A stretch of DNA of 64,000 nucleotides. Source: Leptospira sanjuanensis (lineage in GTDB: Bacteria > Spirochaetota > Leptospiria > Leptospirales > Leptospiraceae). This document shows, in pieces, positions 1 through 12,058 of this stretch. The stretch spans positions 1,656,001 through 1,720,000 of the forward strand of contig NZ_JAIZBH010000001.1 of assembly GCF_022267375.1 (NCBI RefSeq). The letters are read 5' to 3'. The first letter of the stretch is position 1. Each line of letters opens with the position of its first letter. The notes under the pieces were generated by a model. It did no database searches, was not told the DNA's origin, and worked only from the letters and a program-made list of their open reading frames with translations. The translations under genes were made by a program, and so were the position numbers.

Positions 1-240
1 GTGGGAATGTGCGCGACTTTGATGGACGACGTGGAAGTTGGAGAGTTCGCATTTATCGGAGCGGGCGCGCTCGTAACGCCGGGAAAAAAAATTCCGCCCG
101 GAGTCTTGGTGATGGGATCGCCCGGAAAAATCGTTCGGGACATCACGGATAAGGAACGCGAAATCATCACGAGAACCACGGGTAACTACGTGAAATACAA
201 AGAGAATTATCTGCGAGATCCGTTCTACGCGCGCGTCTAA
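1..240 (+). CDS. Gamma-carbonic-anhydrase-like hexapeptide-repeat protein, C-terminal part
   Basis: This is the 3' end of a gene that begins before the window. The visible 79 residues contain left-handed beta-helix style repeats ([26 protein letters not shown] is split here into [10 protein letters not shown] and [11 protein letters not shown]) followed by a helical tail ending in [10 protein letters not shown]. That arrangement is typical of the YrdA/PaaY gamma-carbonic anhydrase-like family of soluble trimers. The metal-binding histidines would lie upstream of the window, so catalytic competence cannot be judged. The GTG at position 1 is probably an internal codon, not the real start. The following gene begins 63 bp downstream in the same direction. 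Confidence 0.75.
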   Translation: MGMCATLMDDVEVGEFAFIGAGALVTPGKKIPPGVLVMGSPGKIVRDITDKEREIITRTTGNYVKYKENYLRDPFYARV

Positions 241-303
241 GGTTTGAGGATAGGAATTGAAAGCCGTATTTCAAGATGATGTCGTAGCTCCGACGGATCA
301 CCC

Positions 304-1374
304 ATGACGACACAAACGCTACCGGGGGTTTACGTTCGAGGAACCGGGGTGATCGGTTGGCCCTTGGCTTCTCTCCTACTGATCTTACAGGGAAAACTCG
401 GAAAATTTCAGGTTTACGTCGAACCCTATCGACTCAAAAAATCCGAAATTCCGGCGATTCTTTCCTTGGTGGAAAAAGGGGCGATCGTAGTAGATACGGG
501 CGACAACGGAGTTAAAGATTTTTTCCCCGAATTCTTTTCCAAAAAGGAAGCTCTGGAGAATTCTTCCGTTCTTTGCGATTGTTCCCCGCCCGGCGTCGCC
601 GATTCGCGCATCGATGAATACAATACATCCGAATATTCTAAAATACGAATGTTTATCGCGCAAGGGAGCGAGCACAAATTCGGACCTCAGTTCTTATATC
701 CCGACGCGAGAACGTTTTTGGAAAAGGAACTTCCGAAATTTCTGCACGTCGCGACTTGCAACACGCATACGCTCGCCGGTTCTCTTCGATTGCTGATCGA
801 CGAATCTCCGCGCGAGTTGGAATCTGTATTGGAAGAAGCGGACTTTCTCGTTATCCGCAGGGACGCGGATATGGCAAAAGACGATCCGCACGTGACCGGA
901 CCGCTCCTTGTAAAACCGGAAGCGGAATGGGGGACGCATCACAGTCGATTGTTAAACGAACTCTATTCTCAGATCGGACTTAAGCTGCCTCTGACTTCTT
1001 CCTCGGTGACGATCAACTCGCCTTACATGCATTTGGTGAGGTTCCGGTTTCGATTGAAAAAAAAACTTCCGAAAGAAATCGTCCTCAAAAGACTTCAAAA
1101 CGATCCGTATCTTTCCACGACCGATTTGATTTCAACGAACTCGATCTTTTCTTCGGGGAGGGATCGCGGTCTTTACGGGAGAATTTTTTCGCACGCCGTA
1201 ATTCCTCTCGGATCTTTGGAAATCTTAGAAAAAGAGATCCGAGGTTACGCCGCCACTCCGGGAGATTCCAACGTGCATTTCTCGACGATTTACGCTGTAT
1301 TCCGCACGCTCGACCTTGAATTCGGACCCGAAGCGGAATCCTTTCTCCAGAGCATCGTTTTACAGGAAATTTAA
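304..1374 (+). CDS. Type II (archaeal-type) GAPDH-like NAD(P) oxidoreductase
   Basis: The 356-residue product resembles the glyceraldehyde-3-phosphate dehydrogenase type II fold. It has an N-terminal Rossmann glycine motif GTGVIG (residues 13-18), a DCSPPGVAD segment (92-100) matching the family's D-x-(T/S)-P-x-G-V stretch, and a candidate catalytic cysteine in ATCNTHTL (Cys152), where archaeal enzymes have SCNTT. Length also fits the family (about 335-345). The exact substrate is uncertain; an aspartate-semialdehyde-dehydrogenase-like activity is possible. The ATG at 304 lacks a good ribosome-binding site. A 16-codon ORF with a TTG start (257-307), preceded by GAGGATAGGA, overlaps this start as ATGA and might provide translational coupling. 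In-frame extension upstream is blocked by a TGA. Confidence 0.6.
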   Translation: MTTQTLPGVYVRGTGVIGWPLASLLLILQGKLGKFQVYVEPYRLKKSEIPAILSLVEKGAIVVDTGDNGVKDFFPEFFSKKEALENSSVLCDCSPPGVADSRIDEYNTSEYSKIRMFIAQGSEHKFGPQFLYPDARTFLEKELPKFLHVATCNTHTLAGSLRLLIDESPRELESVLEEADFLVIRRDADMAKDDPHVTGPLLVKPEAEWGTHHSRLLNELYSQIGLKLPLTSSSVTINSPYMHLVRFRFRLKKKLPKEIVLKRLQNDPYLSTTDLISTNSIFSSGRDRGLYGRIFSHAVIPLGSLEILEKEIRGYAATPGDSNVHFSTIYAVFRTLDLEFGPEAESFLQSIVLQEI

Positions 1375-1443
1375 AGGGCCTTCAAAAAAGCCGTTTGCTT
1401 GTAAAAAGAATCCCCTGGAAAGGATTTTTTTTCTTGAGTATAT

Positions 1444-1491
<48 letters not shown>

Positions 1492-1519
1492 AATCCTTGG
1501 ATTAGGCAGGAAAACAGAA

Positions 1520-2449
1520 ATGAAAGCTAAGAGTATTTTAGAAACAATCGGTAATACGCCGCATGTTAAAATCAATCGCTTGTTCAACACTAAGAGCGAG
1601 GTCTATGCAAAATTAGAAAGATCCAATCCCGGAGGATCCATTAAGGATCGTATTGCCCTTTCGATGATCGAAGACGCCGAAAAGTCCGGCAAACTCACCA
1701 AAGACAGCATCATCGTAGAACCGACTTCCGGAAACACTGGAATCGGATTAGCGCTCGTTGCAGCCGTTAAGGGATACAAGCTTCTCTTAGTAATGCCTGA
1801 ATCAATGAGTATTGAAAGAAGAAGAATTATGGCAGCGTATGGAGCGGAATTCGAACTGACTCCGAGAGAAAAAGGAATGCCCGGTGCGATCGAAAAAGCG
1901 AAACAGATCGTTGCAGAAAATCCGAAAGCATGGATGCCGCAACAGTTCGAAAATGACGCGAACATCAAAGTTCACGTGGAAACCACAGCGCAAGAAATCG
2001 CGAACGACTTTCCGGAAGGATTGGACTACGTGATTACCGGCGTTGGAACGGGCGGACACATCACCGGTGTTGCTCAAGTTCTGAAGAAGAAATTCCCGAA
2101 TCTGAAAGTATTCGCTGTTGAACCGGAAGCTTCTCCCGTAATCTCCGGAGGAAAACCGGGACCACACCCGATTCAAGGGATAGGAGCGGGATTCATTCCT
2201 AAAAATCTTCACACGGATCTTCTCGACGGAGTAATCCAAGTCAGCAAAGACGAAGCTTTCTTATATGCTCAAAGAGCCGCTAAGGAAGAAGGCCTTTTTA
2301 TCGGGGTTTCTTCCGGCGCAGCATTGGCGGCAGTCGCGAAAAAATTACCTGAGATTCCGGAAGGATCTAAAGTGTTAACTTTCTCTTATGATACGGGAGA
2401 AAGATATCTTTCCATCGAAGGTCTGTTCCCGGTTCCTGCGAACGCATAA
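1520..2449 (+). CDS. cysK: Cysteine synthase A (O-acetylserine sulfhydrylase)
   Basis: A 309-residue PLP enzyme that condenses O-acetylserine with sulfide to make cysteine in the cytoplasm. The PLP lysine lies in NPGGSIKDR (Lys42), the substrate/phosphate loop is [11 protein letters not shown], and the PLP-phosphate-binding [10 protein letters not shown] stretch follows in the C-terminal half. Length is normal for CysK (about 310). The gene stands alone, with an inverted-repeat candidate operator upstream and a clear terminator downstream. CysK is preferred over CysM or cystathionine beta-synthase because of the length and the close match of the conserved motifs, though CysK and CysM are hard to separate by eye. 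Confidence 0.93.
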   Translation: MKAKSILETIGNTPHVKINRLFNTKSEVYAKLERSNPGGSIKDRIALSMIEDAEKSGKLTKDSIIVEPTSGNTGIGLALVAAVKGYKLLLVMPESMSIERRRIMAAYGAEFELTPREKGMPGAIEKAKQIVAENPKAWMPQQFENDANIKVHVETTAQEIANDFPEGLDYVITGVGTGGHITGVAQVLKKKFPNLKVFAVEPEASPVISGGKPGPHPIQGIGAGFIPKNLHTDLLDGVIQVSKDEAFLYAQRAAKEEGLFIGVSSGAALAAVAKKLPEIPEGSKVLTFSYDTGERYLSIEGLFPVPANA

Positions 2450-2542
2450 GAATCGTAGATTCGTCTTCTTTCTCGGCGGGATCGCGAGGGGAAGACGAAT
2501 CAAAAATACATTCGAATTTTTTAATCTATATTTTCTCCGCTT

Positions 2543-2573
2543 AAAACCTCGGGTGATTCCGGGGTTTTTTCTT
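2543..2573 (+). terminator. Rho-independent terminator after cysK
   Basis: AAACCTCGG (2544-2552) pairs with CCGGGGTTT (2559-2567) with one G-T wobble around a 6-nt loop, followed directly by a T-rich run. It sits between the convergent genes cysK and the DUF1564 gene. Confidence 0.75.
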
Positions 2574-2617
2574 TTAGAGATACGAACTGTTGCCGTCTTT
2601 GTTTATGACGTTTTTTG

Positions 2618-3175
2618 TTAATCGGGAAACCATTCCGTATAATTTAAGGCGTAGAATTCACCGTTTGGACTGCAGTGGAGTCTCCGTATGATTCGATTGT
2701 TGGGTAGATCTAGGTGGAGGATGTAACTGTAATACCCATGGAGGGTGGGAACTCCCTCGTTCATCGTTCTCACGATAGAATCCCCGACCCTCAATTCCTC
2801 CAACAACAGAAGATAATGAAAGAGGTAACAGCGGGACACACCGTGGGCCTGCGCTAAGGCTCCGAATAACGTCCAACTTCCCGGATCGATTCGAACGTTG
2901 ATCCGTTTCATTTTTGATTTAGCCGAACTCCTCTGATACAAAGTCCGATCCGCCTTCTTTCCTAATCGACTTACGGCCGTTAAATATTTTCCGTAAGTAG
3001 ACAAAAGAATCGGAATCCGTTTTGAAAGAATTTTCAAATTCTTTTCTCCCAAACGAAGAATGGTTTCTTCCGGAATTAACAAAGTCACCGTTTCCGTTCG
3101 CCCTTTTTGCAATGTAGAGCGGATCTCTTGATCCGTATTCAGCGACAGAATGCCCATTGTCCTAAGCGGTTCCAT
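2618..3175 (-). CDS. DUF1564 family protein (Leptospira-type)
   Basis: A soluble protein of up to 185 residues with no signal peptide. The pattern [15 protein letters not shown], then a basic Tyr/Gln-rich linker, R-x-D-P-x-x-W in the middle, and [16 protein letters not shown] near residue 130 is the recognisable layout of DUF1564, a multi-copy family I know only from Leptospira. Function is unknown; the R-I-D-P-G-S-W ... VSRCxLF region looks like a small helical DNA-binding or ribbon-helix-helix-like module, but that is inference. The start could be 3175 or the ATG at 3157 (MGILSLN), which is preceded by AGGA and fits the usual family N-terminus better. Confidence 0.75.
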   Translation of the reverse strand: MEPLRTMGILSLNTDQEIRSTLQKGRTETVTLLIPEETILRLGEKNLKILSKRIPILLSTYGKYLTAVSRLGKKADRTLYQRSSAKSKMKRINVRIDPGSWTLFGALAQAHGVSRCYLFHYLLLLEELRVGDSIVRTMNEGVPTLHGYYSYILHLDLPNNRIIRRLHCSPNGEFYALNYTEWFPD

Positions 3176-3410
3176 GAGGATTAGAAAGGAGCGCTTTTTT
3201 CCTCAAAAAAATCGAAAGAAGAATCTAAACGAAACCTTCGGCAAAAGCGAAGAAGTGCCCAAAAGTATCAGATCGAATTCCCGCAACGCGGAAGCCATTT
3301 GTAAACAAATGTTCACTTTAATCACTCGAGTGTAAATCAATCCGTGAAAGTTAGATATCAAACCAAAGGCGACGGGAAAAATTCTTGCGTCGAAATTTCG
3401 ATTCTTCAAA

Positions 3411-4268
3411 TTGCGGAGAATGTGGAACAGATATGCTGTATTAAACCGAATTCAAACCTTGGACCCGACCAAGGACTATCACCGGATCTCCTTTTTATCC
3501 GGGAGTTACGACTTTCCCCGCGACATTGAAATCTCACTTGCATTAGCATTCTTTAAAACGTTTGCGATACCTTCGATCGCTCAGATACTCGATCAAACGA
3601 AACAATTCGAAAACTTCGGACAAAAACGATACGACGATACGGCGATTTTGCTCGCGGAATTTTTGGAAAACGGAACGGATTCTCCGAACGGAAGGGAAGC
3701 GATTCGCCGCATCAATCAAATCCACAAGGAATATTCGATTTCCAATCAGGATTTCTTATATACTCTAAGCACATTCGTATACGAGCCGGTGCGATGGAAT
3801 CTTCGTTTCGGATGGAGAAGGGGAAGCCAAAAAGAAAAACTCGCGAACTATCATATGTGGAGAAACGTGGGAAAACTCATGAACATTCAAGACCTTCCGA
3901 ACGATTACGATTTTTTCGAAAGATGGAGCCGAGAATTCGAAGAGAAACATTTCAAACGAACTCCGGAAAGTGAACGGCTCGGTCGGGCGACACTTAACAT
4001 TCTTGCGGGAAGAATTCCGAACATCCCTGGAATTCGTCCTTTGATCTTCCACGCTCTTTTCAGTTTGATGGAAGCGCCTCTGCGCGACGCGATGGGTTTT
4101 CCTAAACCGAATCGAATCGTAGAAATTCTTACGCTGATCGTTTTTAAGACGAGGGCGTTTTTAATCCGAACCGTAATGCCCCCAAGAACCAAACCTTATC
4201 TCGTAACAAAACGGAAAAACCCTACCTATCGAAACGGATATTTGATTGAAAACCTGGGACCGCACTAA
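3411..4268 (+). CDS. MpaB/DUF2236-type oxygenase-like protein
   Basis: A 285-residue protein related to the ER-bound oxygenase MpaB / rubber-oxygenase (DUF2236) family, which are b-type haem proteins. Supporting features are the RYDDTAILLAEFLENG segment, then the helical RINQIHKEYSISNQDFLYTLSTFVYEPVRW region with the family's conserved H and the aromatic FVYEP stretch, and NYHMWRNVGKLM. There is no signal peptide or obvious transmembrane helix. The substrate is unknown. The start is TTG 3411 or ATG 3420; neither has a well-spaced ribosome-binding site. topA follows 13 bp downstream, so the two may be co-transcribed. Confidence 0.68.
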   Translation: MRRMWNRYAVLNRIQTLDPTKDYHRISFLSGSYDFPRDIEISLALAFFKTFAIPSIAQILDQTKQFENFGQKRYDDTAILLAEFLENGTDSPNGREAIRRINQIHKEYSISNQDFLYTLSTFVYEPVRWNLRFGWRRGSQKEKLANYHMWRNVGKLMNIQDLPNDYDFFERWSREFEEKHFKRTPESERLGRATLNILAGRIPNIPGIRPLIFHALFSLMEAPLRDAMGFPKPNRIVEILTLIVFKTRAFLIRTVMPPRTKPYLVTKRKNPTYRNGYLIENLGPH

Positions 4269-4281
4269 ACCCTAAGGTTCG

Positions 4282-6144
4282 GTGTCCTTTCTCCTTATCG
4301 TAGAATCTCCTTCCAAAGCAAAAACCATCGGCGGTTATTTAGGCAAAGAATTTAGAATTCTTGCGACTCTAGGACATGTCGCCGATCTTCCCAAGTCGGT
4401 TCTCGGACTCGATCTGAAAAATCATTTCGAACCGGAATATACGATTCTTCCCGGAAAGAAAAAAATCCTTACCGAAATCGTAAAAGCAGCCAAAGAATCT
4501 GAGAAGGTTTTTCTCGCGACCGACCCCGATCGCGAGGGAGAATTCATCAGCGCTTATATTCGAGATCGGTTGAAAAAGAAATCCAATGTCTTTCGGATTC
4601 GTTTTACGGAGATAACCCGAAACGCGATTTTGAATTCTTTGCAAAACCCGGATTCGATTCACGAATCTCTCGTGGACGCGCAAAGGACGAGACGAATCGG
4701 CGACCGTTTGATCGGTTATTTCGTAAGCCCCGTTCTCTGGAAAGAGATCGGTCCCGGTTTGTCCGCGGGGAGGGTTCAATCGGTCGCATTGAAATGGATC
4801 TGCGACCGGGAAGAGGAGATCCGCAATTTTAAACCGGAAGTATATTATAATATTCTACTATATTGCTTCGATCGAAACGGAATCGAAGGGGTTTTTCAAA
4901 GAATCGGCGATCGACTCTTTTCGGTAGAAGCGGCAAATCGGATTCTTGAATCGCTTCAAAAAGAAAAAAATCTCCGCATCCAAGAGAAAAAGGAAACCAA
5001 AGGTAAGAATTCTCCCCCGCCTCCATTTCAGACGGCAAGTTTGCAACAGGAAGCGTTTCGAAGATTCCAATACTCCTCCAAAAAGACGATGAGCATCGCG
5101 CAAAAATTGTATGAAGGAATGGATCTGGGGAACGGAAAACGGGAAGGTTTGATCACGTATATGAGAACGGATTCCACCCGTTTGAATCCGGATTTCGTTG
5201 AGCAAGCGCGGGCTTGGATTACATCTGCGTTCGGCGACGTATTTGCCGGAGGCGCCGGTACCGTCATTACTAACGTCTCTCGCAAACCCAAAAAAGCCGC
5301 ACCTACAAAACGAATACAAGACGCGCACGAAGCGATTCGCATTACGAATCCGTTCTTAACTCCCGAAAAAACCCGAACGTTTTTGAATAAGGAAGAAGCC
5401 TCTCTCTACGAACTCGTCTGGAAACGAACCCTCGCTTCCTTGATGCCGCCGGAAGAATTCTTAAAAACCGAATATACGATTGCAGCCGCGGGCGAAACGT
5501 TCTCTTTGGAAACGAAGAAAACGTTGTTTCCCGGATTCAAAAGATTAATCGACATGGAAACGAAGCCGATTCCGGTCTGGGATCGCGGAGAATCGGTTTC
5601 ACTTTCCAAGGCGGAAAGTGAACGAAAACAAACGGAGCCTCCTTCCCGTTATTCCGAAGGTTCGTTGGTGGCAAAGCTGGAAAAGGAAGGGATTGGACGC
5701 CCGTCCACGTATGCGACCGTTTCGGAAACTCTTCTAAAACGAAAATACGTCGATCAAGAAAAGAAATTCTTCTATCCGCTTCCTTTGGGGGAGAAGGTAA
5801 ATTTTTTTCTGCAAGTCGGGTTCGGCGATCTGTTCCGCGAAAAGTTTACCGCGGACCTCGAATCGGAACTGGATAAGATCGAACGATCCGAATCGGATTC
5901 CCTTTCCGTATTAAACCGACTTTGGGCCGATTTGCAGACATCCATTCAAAGCAGCAAATCGGCGGCTCCCGGTTTTCGCAAAGAATGGGCGCAAACCCGT
6001 CAAAAGAAGATCGAAACCGGTTGGGGCGTATGTCCCCTCTGCAAAGAAGGTTCTCTTCAAAAAAAGAAAACATCGAAAAAGAAGGAATTCTATCAGTGCA
6101 GCCGTTTTCCGGACTGTGAATATGTCAGCTACGAGCTTTCTTGA
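4282..6144 (+). CDS. topA: DNA topoisomerase I (type IA)
   Basis: The enzyme relaxes negative supercoils by transient single-strand cleavage. The N-terminal TOPRIM domain begins [13 protein letters not shown] and includes [23 protein letters not shown] follows, and the cleavage tyrosine lies in [10 protein letters not shown] (Tyr293). [11 protein letters not shown] is the conserved gate motif. At 620 residues it is shorter than E. coli TopA (865) and carries one C-terminal zinc ribbon (CPLC ... CSRFPDC), a common compact form. The start is GTG, preceded by AAGG five bases upstream. Confidence 0.95.
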   Translation: MSFLLIVESPSKAKTIGGYLGKEFRILATLGHVADLPKSVLGLDLKNHFEPEYTILPGKKKILTEIVKAAKESEKVFLATDPDREGEFISAYIRDRLKKKSNVFRIRFTEITRNAILNSLQNPDSIHESLVDAQRTRRIGDRLIGYFVSPVLWKEIGPGLSAGRVQSVALKWICDREEEIRNFKPEVYYNILLYCFDRNGIEGVFQRIGDRLFSVEAANRILESLQKEKNLRIQEKKETKGKNSPPPPFQTASLQQEAFRRFQYSSKKTMSIAQKLYEGMDLGNGKREGLITYMRTDSTRLNPDFVEQARAWITSAFGDVFAGGAGTVITNVSRKPKKAAPTKRIQDAHEAIRITNPFLTPEKTRTFLNKEEASLYELVWKRTLASLMPPEEFLKTEYTIAAAGETFSLETKKTLFPGFKRLIDMETKPIPVWDRGESVSLSKAESERKQTEPPSRYSEGSLVAKLEKEGIGRPSTYATVSETLLKRKYVDQEKKFFYPLPLGEKVNFFLQVGFGDLFREKFTADLESELDKIERSESDSLSVLNRLWADLQTSIQSSKSAAPGFRKEWAQTRQKKIETGWGVCPLCKEGSLQKKKTSKKKEFYQCSRFPDCEYVSYELS

Positions 6145-6811
6145 ACCGCTCTTAACGTTTGCCGTGTCGAACAAGAGCTGCAGATTTTAATTCTTTGGGT
6201 TTATTTCCTTCTCCCTATCCTAAAAAACAATTCATGCAATGGGAGAATTCTTTATTTTTGAAGCGGATTTTGACGGAGCTGCTTAGTTCTTAGGCGAATG
6301 GAAGCATAAGAACTTGTTTCGTCTTTCCGCAAACGAAAGGCAATTCGCAAATTCTTTCTTAATTCTCAAACGATTTCTTTCTTTGTGGAACAGTCGGAAC
6401 GGAACCTTTCTTTTCATTTGATTTTTCATACGGATAACTGTACAATTTTTCGATAGATCGAGTGAAAACGTTTCGAAACGATCTCGCTGTTTAAGCAACA
6501 AGTCGCGTTTCAAAGAGACGTGTTTCGACGTTTCGATCGGTTTGCCGATTTTTTAAAACGGCCGCCCGGATATGCTGAATTCCGCAGTGAAAATAGATTC
6601 AAAAATTAGAATATTCTAAAAACAAGGTATTGATTTCGGTTTAAAAAATATTTTTTATCCTTTTTAGAAAAATGTATTTATTTTTTATTCGGAAGACGTC
6701 GTATTGGTGATAGTGAAGCGAAAACAATTTCGTTTCACGCAAGGGTTCGGGCGATGAGTTTACCGGATCGAAACAAGCAAAAATAGACAAAAATAAATCG
6801 AGGTTTCAATC
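6145..6811. other. Intergenic region without a supported gene
   Basis: The 667-bp gap between topA and the small exported protein gene is AT-rich, and its ORFs look like chance frames. It holds a perfect 14-bp palindrome, TTAGAATATTCTAA (6606-6619), about 190 bp before the next start, and several A/T runs from 6640 to 6700 that could form a promoter region. The palindrome resembles a PerR/Fur-type half-site pair without the usual central base, but no regulator can be assigned. Confidence 0.5.
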
Positions 6812-7147
6812 ATGAACACTAACAAAATGATTTCTGTAGTTTCCCTTTTGGGCTTTCTGGCTGCAAGTTCCGTTTTCGCCGTATCGGAGGATGTTGAAGA
6901 TCAGCTCCTGGAAAAAGCAATCGTAGAAAGTGCAGTTACAAAGGAACAAAAAACCGCCGTGGGTAATTATCTGAGAGCCGTAGCTCAACAGAAAGTTCAT
7001 AGAGCGGAAGAGTTGAGAGAACTTGCAAACAGATCTACCGGCGGTAAATTTCTTGCGAGCAACGCTCAATCTCAAAAATACATCAAACAAGCACAGAGCT
7101 TAGAAAGAGAAAACGCAAGATACCAAGCGATTCTCCAAAGCTTTTAA
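6812..7147 (+). CDS. Small exported helical protein of unknown function
   Basis: A 111-residue protein with a clear signal peptide (MNTNK ... ASSVFA, cleavage near residue 23) and a mature part rich in Ala, Glu, Gln and Lys that should be almost entirely alpha-helical (EDQLLEKAIVESAVTKEQK, then ENARYQAILQSF). There is no cysteine at the cleavage site, so it is probably a soluble periplasmic protein and not a lipoprotein. A GAGG ribosome-binding site precedes the ATG by 8 bases. It is a single-gene unit with a strong terminator. I do not recognise the family. Confidence 0.7.
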   Translation: MNTNKMISVVSLLGFLAASSVFAVSEDVEDQLLEKAIVESAVTKEQKTAVGNYLRAVAQQKVHRAEELRELANRSTGGKFLASNAQSQKYIKQAQSLERENARYQAILQSF

Positions 7148-7175
7148 TTTCAAGTTCGACCTTTCATGACTTGCG

Positions 7176-7206
7176 AAAAGGCGTCCCGAGGACGCCTTTT
7201 TTGTTT
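7176..7206 (+). terminator. Strong rho-independent terminator
   Basis: A perfect 11-bp stem, AAAAGGCGTCC (7176-7186) and GGACGCCTTTT (7190-7200), with a CGA loop, is followed by further T residues. It ends the small exported protein transcript and can act in both directions. Confidence 0.9.
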
Positions 7207-7366
7207 TTAAGACCACCTTCGGGCCTTCGAATTCGATAAGTCTGATCAAAACCTGATTTTTAGCATAGAACAGGAGCATCGCAAGACTAAAAACGGTCCC
7301 AGGTTCGATTTTGATTTTTTCTTTATCGAAGCGGTGCCGCACGGTTTCGGCTTATTTAGAGTCCGT

Positions 7367-7777
7367 TCAATATTTTCTTTCTAAAAGAGCCTTCAGTTCG
7401 TTTAGGTCTTTTTTCACCCAAGCCGCATCTTCCTCGAATTTTTCCTGCGTCATGTTCGGCGTTTTAAACAATGTGAATAGGATTTCGGATCCTTCTCCGT
7501 TGGGAAGAATTCTAAGCGGGTTTGCGATCCGATCGGTTTCGTTCAAGATTACGGTGTGATCCAAGATTCCGTAAGGATTCTTGGGTGTAAAGATGGCTTT
7601 TAAAGTTCCTTGCGGGGCTTCGATGATCCATTCTTCATTCGGACCGGGTCGGATGGATTTGCAAAGTCCGGATGCCCACTCGGGAAAATTTTTAGGTTCG
7701 GATAAGAATTCATACGCGGTTTTCCAAGACACTCCGACGGAAATGCTGACATGTTTTGTTTCGAAGGTGGTTTTCAT
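7367..7777 (-). CDS. SRPBCC-family (START-like) ligand-binding protein
   Basis: A 136-residue soluble protein with the SRPBCC/polyketide-cyclase-like layout: an N-terminal beta-strand, then VSWKTAYEFLSEPKNFPEWASGL (the family's a-x-(V/A)-(W/F)-x-x-(L/I)-x-(D/E)-P-x-x-(F/Y)-P-x-W motif), a central beta-sheet with WIIEAPQGTLKAIF, and a long C-terminal helix. Such proteins bind hydrophobic ligands; the ligand here is unknown. GGGAG lies 6 bases before the ATG. It is transcribed separately from the ABC/HDOD pair upstream (184-bp gap). Confidence 0.72.
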   Translation of the reverse strand: MKTTFETKHVSISVGVSWKTAYEFLSEPKNFPEWASGLCKSIRPGPNEEWIIEAPQGTLKAIFTPKNPYGILDHTVILNETDRIANPLRILPNGEGSEILFTLFKTPNMTQEKFEEDAAWVKKDLNELKALLERKY

Positions 7778-7961
7778 TGATTCTCCCGAAGTTACGTTCT
7801 ATGATAAACGATTCGTCCGTAATTCCTATGATTAAAAATAAAACGGTTTTGATTCCATCGGGAAAAGTCGTTCGAAAATCGATCCGCAAAAGGCCGGTTC
7901 GAAGACGAATTTCGGATCGAACAATGAACGAATCTGAATCGTTTCAGCTCGCGCTTGATAT

Positions 7962-8753
7962 TCAAGTTCGTTTTGCGATGACGGACCAAGTCCCGTTGAT
8001 ACGATTTACTTGCAGGGAAAGATCGTAGAGTTCGTTCAGATTCTTTTCCGTAAAACATTCTTCGATCGGGCCGGTGTGAACGACCTTGCCTTCTTTGAGC
8101 AAAACCGCCTTCGAATAAAACTCGGGAATCTCTTCGGGCCGATGGGTGATATAAAGAGAAGTGAACTTTCTTTTGGAATGGTATTCCTTCAAAAATCCTA
8201 TAAAATCCTCTCGAGCCGTAAGATCCAGGGAAGAGCAGGGTTCGTCTAAAATCAAGAGATCCGGTTCGCTTACAAGGCTCCGTAGAAACAGAGCCTTCTT
8301 CTTTTCTCCGGAGGAAAGCGTCCCGTAAAACTGGTCTTTCTTGGAAATTAAATTCGATTCTTCTAATATACGAAGGGCTTTGGATTCTTCCTCGGGAATC
8401 GGGTCGCGATAGTATCCGATCGTATGGAAAAGTCCCGTTAATACGACATCCAATAAGGTAAGTTTTCGTTGGAGGGAATTCTCCTGTTGGGAAGCGTCCA
8501 AGATTCCGATCCGTTTGCGAAGGTCTTGGATCGCAGTTTCTCCGTAGGTTTCGTGAAACAATCGGATCGTTCCGGAAGTCGCCCAAATCATCCCGTAGAT
8601 CAGATTGACCAGCGTGCTTTTTCCGGCTCCGTTTCTTCCGAGAAGAACGCAGTGTTCGTTTTCTTCGATCGAAAAACTGACCCGATCCAGGATCGTTTTT
8701 CCGGTGGGTTTGTAACTGACTTCCTCTATGGATAATAAGGAATCGATTTTCAA
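7962..8753 (-). CDS. ABC transporter-type ATPase (ModF/YlmA-like)
   Basis: A single ATP-binding cassette of 263 residues: Walker A GRNGAGKST, Q-loop near DASQQENS, signature LSSGEKKKALFLRSL, Walker B LLILDEP and the switch His in YITHRPEEI. No permease gene is adjacent. The THRPEEIPEFYSKAVLLKEGKVV ending is typical of the YlmA/ModF-like subgroup of orphan ATPases. It starts 6 bp after the stop of the HDOD gene, so the two are probably co-transcribed. Substrate is unknown; a non-transport regulatory ATPase is possible. Confidence 0.85.
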   Translation of the reverse strand: MKIDSLLSIEEVSYKPTGKTILDRVSFSIEENEHCVLLGRNGAGKSTLVNLIYGMIWATSGTIRLFHETYGETAIQDLRKRIGILDASQQENSLQRKLTLLDVVLTGLFHTIGYYRDPIPEEESKALRILEESNLISKKDQFYGTLSSGEKKKALFLRSLVSEPDLLILDEPCSSLDLTAREDFIGFLKEYHSKRKFTSLYITHRPEEIPEFYSKAVLLKEGKVVHTGPIEECFTEKNLNELYDLSLQVNRINGTWSVIAKRT

Positions 8754-8759
8754 ACGGCT

Positions 8760-10241
<1,482 letters not shown>

Positions 10242-10364
10242 CTGGGGGCCTTTTCCGGTACAATTTTTTCTATGTTTCGCAAATAAATCCAGCCTTTCCG
10301 AAAAACCTTGTCCGGGGTCTTTGGTATTCTTTCTTTCAGATCCGGAAGGATGTGGGAGGGAGAA

Positions 10365-10574
10365 ATGGTTGTGGCTAAAGAAACCGAAACTGAAATCGAG
10401 CGGCAACTGCGGTATTTTCTGGAAGAGAAGTTGGAAGGAATTCTGGATGAGGCCCGGAAGGTAAAAAAAAGGCGTCAGGAGGTCTTACACGGCAAATTGA
10501 CTTCCAAACCCGATTCGGAAATCCCTCCAACCGGGGATGTTGCAGAAGAGAGACAGTTGAAGCTTTGGGAATAG
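10365..10574 (+). CDS. Small hypothetical protein, charged and helical
   Basis: A 69-residue protein divergent from the HDOD gene. The ATG at 10365 has a strong GGGAGGG ribosome-binding site. Residues 5-45 (ETETEIERQLRYFLEEKL, then EARKVKKRRQEVL) form a long charged helix; the C-terminus is proline-containing and polar. There is no signal peptide. No family is recognised. Confidence 0.55.
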   Translation: MVVAKETETEIERQLRYFLEEKLEGILDEARKVKKRRQEVLHGKLTSKPDSEIPPTGDVAEERQLKLWE

Positions 10575-10646
10575 GTTGGGTCTCAAAGAATGAGAACATA
10601 ATAAAAAAGATGGACAGTCCTGGAAGCGATTCTTAGGATTGAACCA

Positions 10647-10901
10647 ATGGACAATAGCTTCTTTTCAGAAAGCGAAAACGGCCAGGGTTTCCCCGTAAAA
10701 CGGGACATTCTCGATATCATGGATTCATATCGATATATGAATTCTTCCTATTTCTTTGATTTTCTTTCCGATGGACGCTGGGACCACGGTACCGGCTGGA
10801 TTGAAAAGAATATGAGCGGGGCCGATTGGTCTACGCGTTATGTTCCGGAGAGCATCGAACGCTATAAAAAGCAGACAAAACGTTCTCGAAAATCTCTGTA
10901 A
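10647..10901 (+). CDS. Small hypothetical protein
   Basis: An 84-residue soluble, acidic and aromatic-rich protein (SYRYMNSSYFFDFLSDGRWD, then a basic C-terminus RYKKQTKRSRKSL). An AGGA lies about 9 bases before the ATG. It follows the previous small gene in the same direction after 72 bp. No domain is recognised and the coding call rests on start context and composition only. Confidence 0.45.
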   Translation: MDNSFFSESENGQGFPVKRDILDIMDSYRYMNSSYFFDFLSDGRWDHGTGWIEKNMSGADWSTRYVPESIERYKKQTKRSRKSL

Positions 10902-10926
10902 GAAATTTCACATCTCTCTTTCGTCT

Positions 10927-11108
10927 AACGTTCTTAAGTTTAAGGACGTTGGGGTGGCTCTTGATTCGCCCCGATTCTACTTTGATTAACAATCGAGCGT
11001 TCGTATTCATTCCGAATACAAACAAGGCCGGCAGAACGATGTGAAAATCATTCGGTGATCTACATCCAAGCGATCGATCGGCGGCGTTTGAGTAACGGCC
11101 GCCGTTAC
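10927..11108. repeat. Two hairpins in the gap before the exported-protein gene
   Basis: AACGTTCTTAAG and TTTAAGGACGTT (10927-10950) form a near-perfect dyad, and GTAACGG CCG CCGTTAC (11092-11108) forms a second perfect 7-bp stem. Neither is followed by a T-run on the plus strand. They lie between convergent genes and could stabilise 3' ends or terminate transcription weakly. Confidence 0.4.
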
Positions 11109-11121
11109 AGGGAAGCGAATC

Positions 11122-11970
<849 letters not shown>

Positions 11971-12058
11971 AGTTATTCTGGTCCGATGGAATTCTTACTA
12001 ATTTATATCGGCCTTTGAAAGCCGGAAATTAGGTTGGGAAAGTCGTTTTTTGTAAAAA

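Noticed and set aside
7792..8586. A 264-codon minus-strand frame overlapping the ABC ATPase
   Set aside because: It is a different frame of the ABC gene, with Arg/Ser/Phe-rich, low-information sequence; the overlapping ABC protein has full Walker and signature motifs.
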